Assembly: GCA_017621815.1 (NCBI GenBank)
Contig: JAGASK010000003.1
Span: forward strand, 1-64,000
Source of the DNA: Lachnospiraceae bacterium
GTDB lineage: Bacteria; Bacillota; Clostridia; Lachnospirales; Lachnospiraceae
Direction of reading: 5' to 3'
DNA: 64,000 bases
The stretch's first letter is position 1. Every line of letters starts with the position of its first letter. Positions 62,427 through 64,000 of this stretch are shown here, piece after piece. The translations under genes were made by a program, and so were the position numbers. The notes under the pieces are model-generated. The model searched no databases. It was not told the origin of the DNA and saw only the letters and a list, made by a program, of their open reading frames with translations.

Positions 62427-63062
62427 TTACTTTTGTTTCTTTCCCGTAAGATAATATACTGCAAGCGCCGTTCTATGCGACAAATTCTCTTTTGCCAGTA
62501 TAGAGGTAATATAATTTTTTACAGTTCCTTCCGTAATAAACAGCCGGTTTGCTATTTCTTTATTGGAAAGGCCTTCCGCAACAGCTTTAATAATATCAAG
62601 TTCTCTTAAAGTATATCCCTCTTCGCAAAATCCGCCTGACCTTACACCGGTATTTTTTGCAAGATTTTCTAAAATAGTTTCCTCCATCACGCCTGTTCCG
62701 TTATATACAGATTTAATCATCTGTTTTAAGTGCTCCGGTGTGTGATTTTTAATCAAATATCCCTTTGCTCCGCTATGAAGTGCATTCTGCACCAGCTCAT
62801 CATCATCAAATGTTGTAAGTATTAATACTTTACCGAGATTATTCTCCACTATATATTTTGTTGCCTCAATACCATCCATTTCAGGCATTTGAATATCCAT
62901 CAAAAAAACATCCGGCGGTGTTTTTTTCGCGATTTCTATGGCATCTTTCCCGTTTGCGGCACAGCCGATAACTTCAAAATCCTCGTCTACATCAAGAATA
63001 ATTTTCATACCTCCCCTGACAAAATCACTGTCATCCGCAATAATTACTTTTATCTTTTCCAT
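62427..63062 (-). CDS. NarL/LuxR-family response regulator
   Basis: A 211-residue protein: receiver domain with phospho-acceptor Asp56 (LMDIQMPEMDG) and Lys in YLIKNH, then a LuxR helix-turn-helix (LRELDIIKAVAEGLSNKEIA, GTVKNYITSILAKE). ATG at 63062 has GGAGG upstream, chosen over 63125. It starts 10 bases after the kinase gene's stop, one operon. Target genes unknown. Confidence 0.9.
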   Translation of the reverse strand: MEKIKVIIADDSDFVRGGMKIILDVDEDFEVIGCAANGKDAIEIAKKTPPDVFLMDIQMPEMDGIEATKYIVENNLGKVLILTTFDDDELVQNALHSGAKGYLIKNHTPEHLKQMIKSVYNGTGVMEETILENLAKNTGVRSGGFCEEGYTLRELDIIKAVAEGLSNKEIANRLFITEGTVKNYITSILAKENLSHRTALAVYYLTGKKQK

Positions 63063-63072
63063 AATTTCCTCC

Positions 63073-64000
63073 TCATAACGGCAGCAGCATATTGATTTTA
63101 AATCCCGTCCCTGATTCAAAATCAAGAATACCGTTTACTTCCCTGATTCTGTGACGCATTCCGGAAATGCCCATGCCGTCTGTTATTTTATTACATCCGA
63201 TTCCGTTATCCGATATGCTGCACCGAATCATTTGATTCATCACATGAATTCTGATTTCAATCTTTGTACACTTTGCATATTTCATGGAATTGGAAACTGC
63301 CTCATATGCATTATCCAGAATAATCTCCAGATATTTCTCCGGTATTCCGGACAATTCACCTTCCGTCACAAGCTGCGCCTCAACTCCTTTTTGGCAGCAC
63401 TCCTCACACAGCTTCTCCAACTGTAGCAATGCCAGCCTGTATTTTTCAGGCCGCTCCTTTCGCAGAATTGCACGAATCTCATCCATTCCCGCCCTCAGCT
63501 GGTCTATGACGGCCTGTATCATATTCTTTGACGCTGCCGGATCCTTTTCCATTAAAACTTTGATTGCTTCCAGCTGATATACCGAGCCATTTATACTATG
63601 CCCAAGCTTATCATGAAGTGTCTGAGAAAGCTGTGCCCGTTCCTCTAAAAGCTGATTTTCTGCCATTAACAGACCTTTTCGAACCTCTTCCTGCATTTCA
63701 TGCTCTCTCTGATACATATTCCGCTTCAGGCTCTGTTCCGTTAAATTATCTTCCGTCATCTGTTTCCTGTAGGACTCTGCGATAAAATCATTTTGAATAA
63801 AAATAATACCGATTAACAATGTAATAATAAGCTGCACATACACATTTACCCCGCCGGCAATGCCTGCAGTCAGCACAGGAACAAAATACCAGATGAGTCC
63901 GGGCTTTATACAGGAAAGTATTTCGTAATACAAAAAGATTCCCAACAGCAGAAATTCTTTGCCAAGCATAAAAAACATCATAAAAAACAAAAATATTGAT
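63073..64000 (-). CDS. Sensor histidine kinase, NarL/DegS-LiaS type (partial, 5' end outside window)
   Basis: The frame stays open to the window edge; 305 residues seen from the last ATG. Membrane segments at the N terminus, a coiled coil, then a HisKA_3 phospho-acceptor (LSQTLHDKLGHSINGSVYQL, His in TLHDKLGH), a CA domain with N-box NAYEAVSNSMKYA and G-box DGMGISGMRHR. It phosphorylates the regulator downstream. Real start probably lies beyond 64000. Confidence 0.88.
   Translation of the reverse strand, partial: SIFLFFMMFFMLGKEFLLLGIFLYYEILSCIKPGLIWYFVPVLTAGIAGGVNVYVQLIITLLIGIIFIQNDFIAESYRKQMTEDNLTEQSLKRNMYQREHEMQEEVRKGLLMAENQLLEERAQLSQTLHDKLGHSINGSVYQLEAIKVLMEKDPAASKNMIQAVIDQLRAGMDEIRAILRKERPEKYRLALLQLEKLCEECCQKGVEAQLVTEGELSGIPEKYLEIILDNAYEAVSNSMKYAKCTKIEIRIHVMNQMIRCSISDNGIGCNKITDGMGISGMRHRIREVNGILDFESGTGFKINMLLPL

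Noticed and set aside
1..64000. CRISPR arrays, tRNA or rRNA genes
   Set aside because: No regular direct repeats with unique spacers, no cloverleaf with TTCRANY arm and no rRNA stretches were noticed on reading both strands.

Overview
The window looks like chromosome of a gut-type member of the Lachnospiraceae (Clostridia, Bacillota). The base composition is moderate, ribosome binding sites are strong AGGAGG types, and the gene families are typical of that group: LytTR/GHKL two-component systems, several MATE exporters, GH42 beta-galactosidase, TPR-DUF4037-DUF4125 proteins, Rpn nucleases. I cannot fix the genus; it is Blautia-like at best guess.

Layout. 1-18.3 kb is ordinary chromosome: a truncated Rpn-type nuclease, a methyltransferase, an ArsC/Spx-like protein, a YafY regulator with a GHKL/LytTR two-component system divergent from a BceAB-like ABC exporter, then a minus-strand operon of GH42 beta-galactosidase, alpha/beta hydrolase, two MATE exporters and an OGG-type glycosylase, and finally a MerR/serine-hydrolase operon with a textbook 19-bp-spacer MerR promoter. 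48.6-64 kb is again chromosome: metA, ligA, an RsuA-family pseudouridine synthase, hflX, aroA, a HAD phosphatase, a MATE exporter, an amidase, a TPR-DUF4037-DUF4125 protein, a GGDEF protein and a NarL/LiaR-type two-component system.

Between them (18.3-48.5 kb) lies a compact, headless phage-tail locus. It has no terminase, portal, capsid, integrase or contractile sheath, so it looks like a domesticated non-contractile (F-type) tailocin or tail-like particle. A minus-strand operon (sigma-70-family factor plus DUF262 protein) is driven by a near-perfect TTGACA-17-TATACT promoter with a LexA/SOS box exactly in the spacer and a second box upstream. Divergently there is a 934-residue single-subunit RNA polymerase of the YonO/QDE-1 double-psi barrel type (D-V-D-G-D motif, zinc ribbon at the C terminus), an HU-like protein, a tail terminator-like protein, a chaperone-like protein, the tail tube, an LLH-type holin, a giant tape measure, baseplate and fibre proteins, and a two-domain (NlpC/P60-like plus GH25) lysin. 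The inferred cascade is DNA damage -> LexA release -> sigma factor -> YonO-like polymerase -> tail genes -> lysis.

The tape-measure gene is split by a 6.18-kb insertion that starts with a complete group I intron core (P1 to P9 can be paired by eye). The predicted 5' splice site (U.G in P1) and a 3' G at 35412 join the two exons in frame to give a 2,029-residue tape measure. The intron has no recognisable homing endonuclease or transposase. Instead it carries about ten AT-rich genes: an HD-superfamily dNTPase-like protein, a winged-helix protein, a four-gene cluster ending in a membrane protein, a tiny membrane peptide and two paralogous zinc-ribbon proteins. This cargo-bearing group I intron inside an SOS-controlled tailocin that carries its own polymerase is the most unusual feature of the window.
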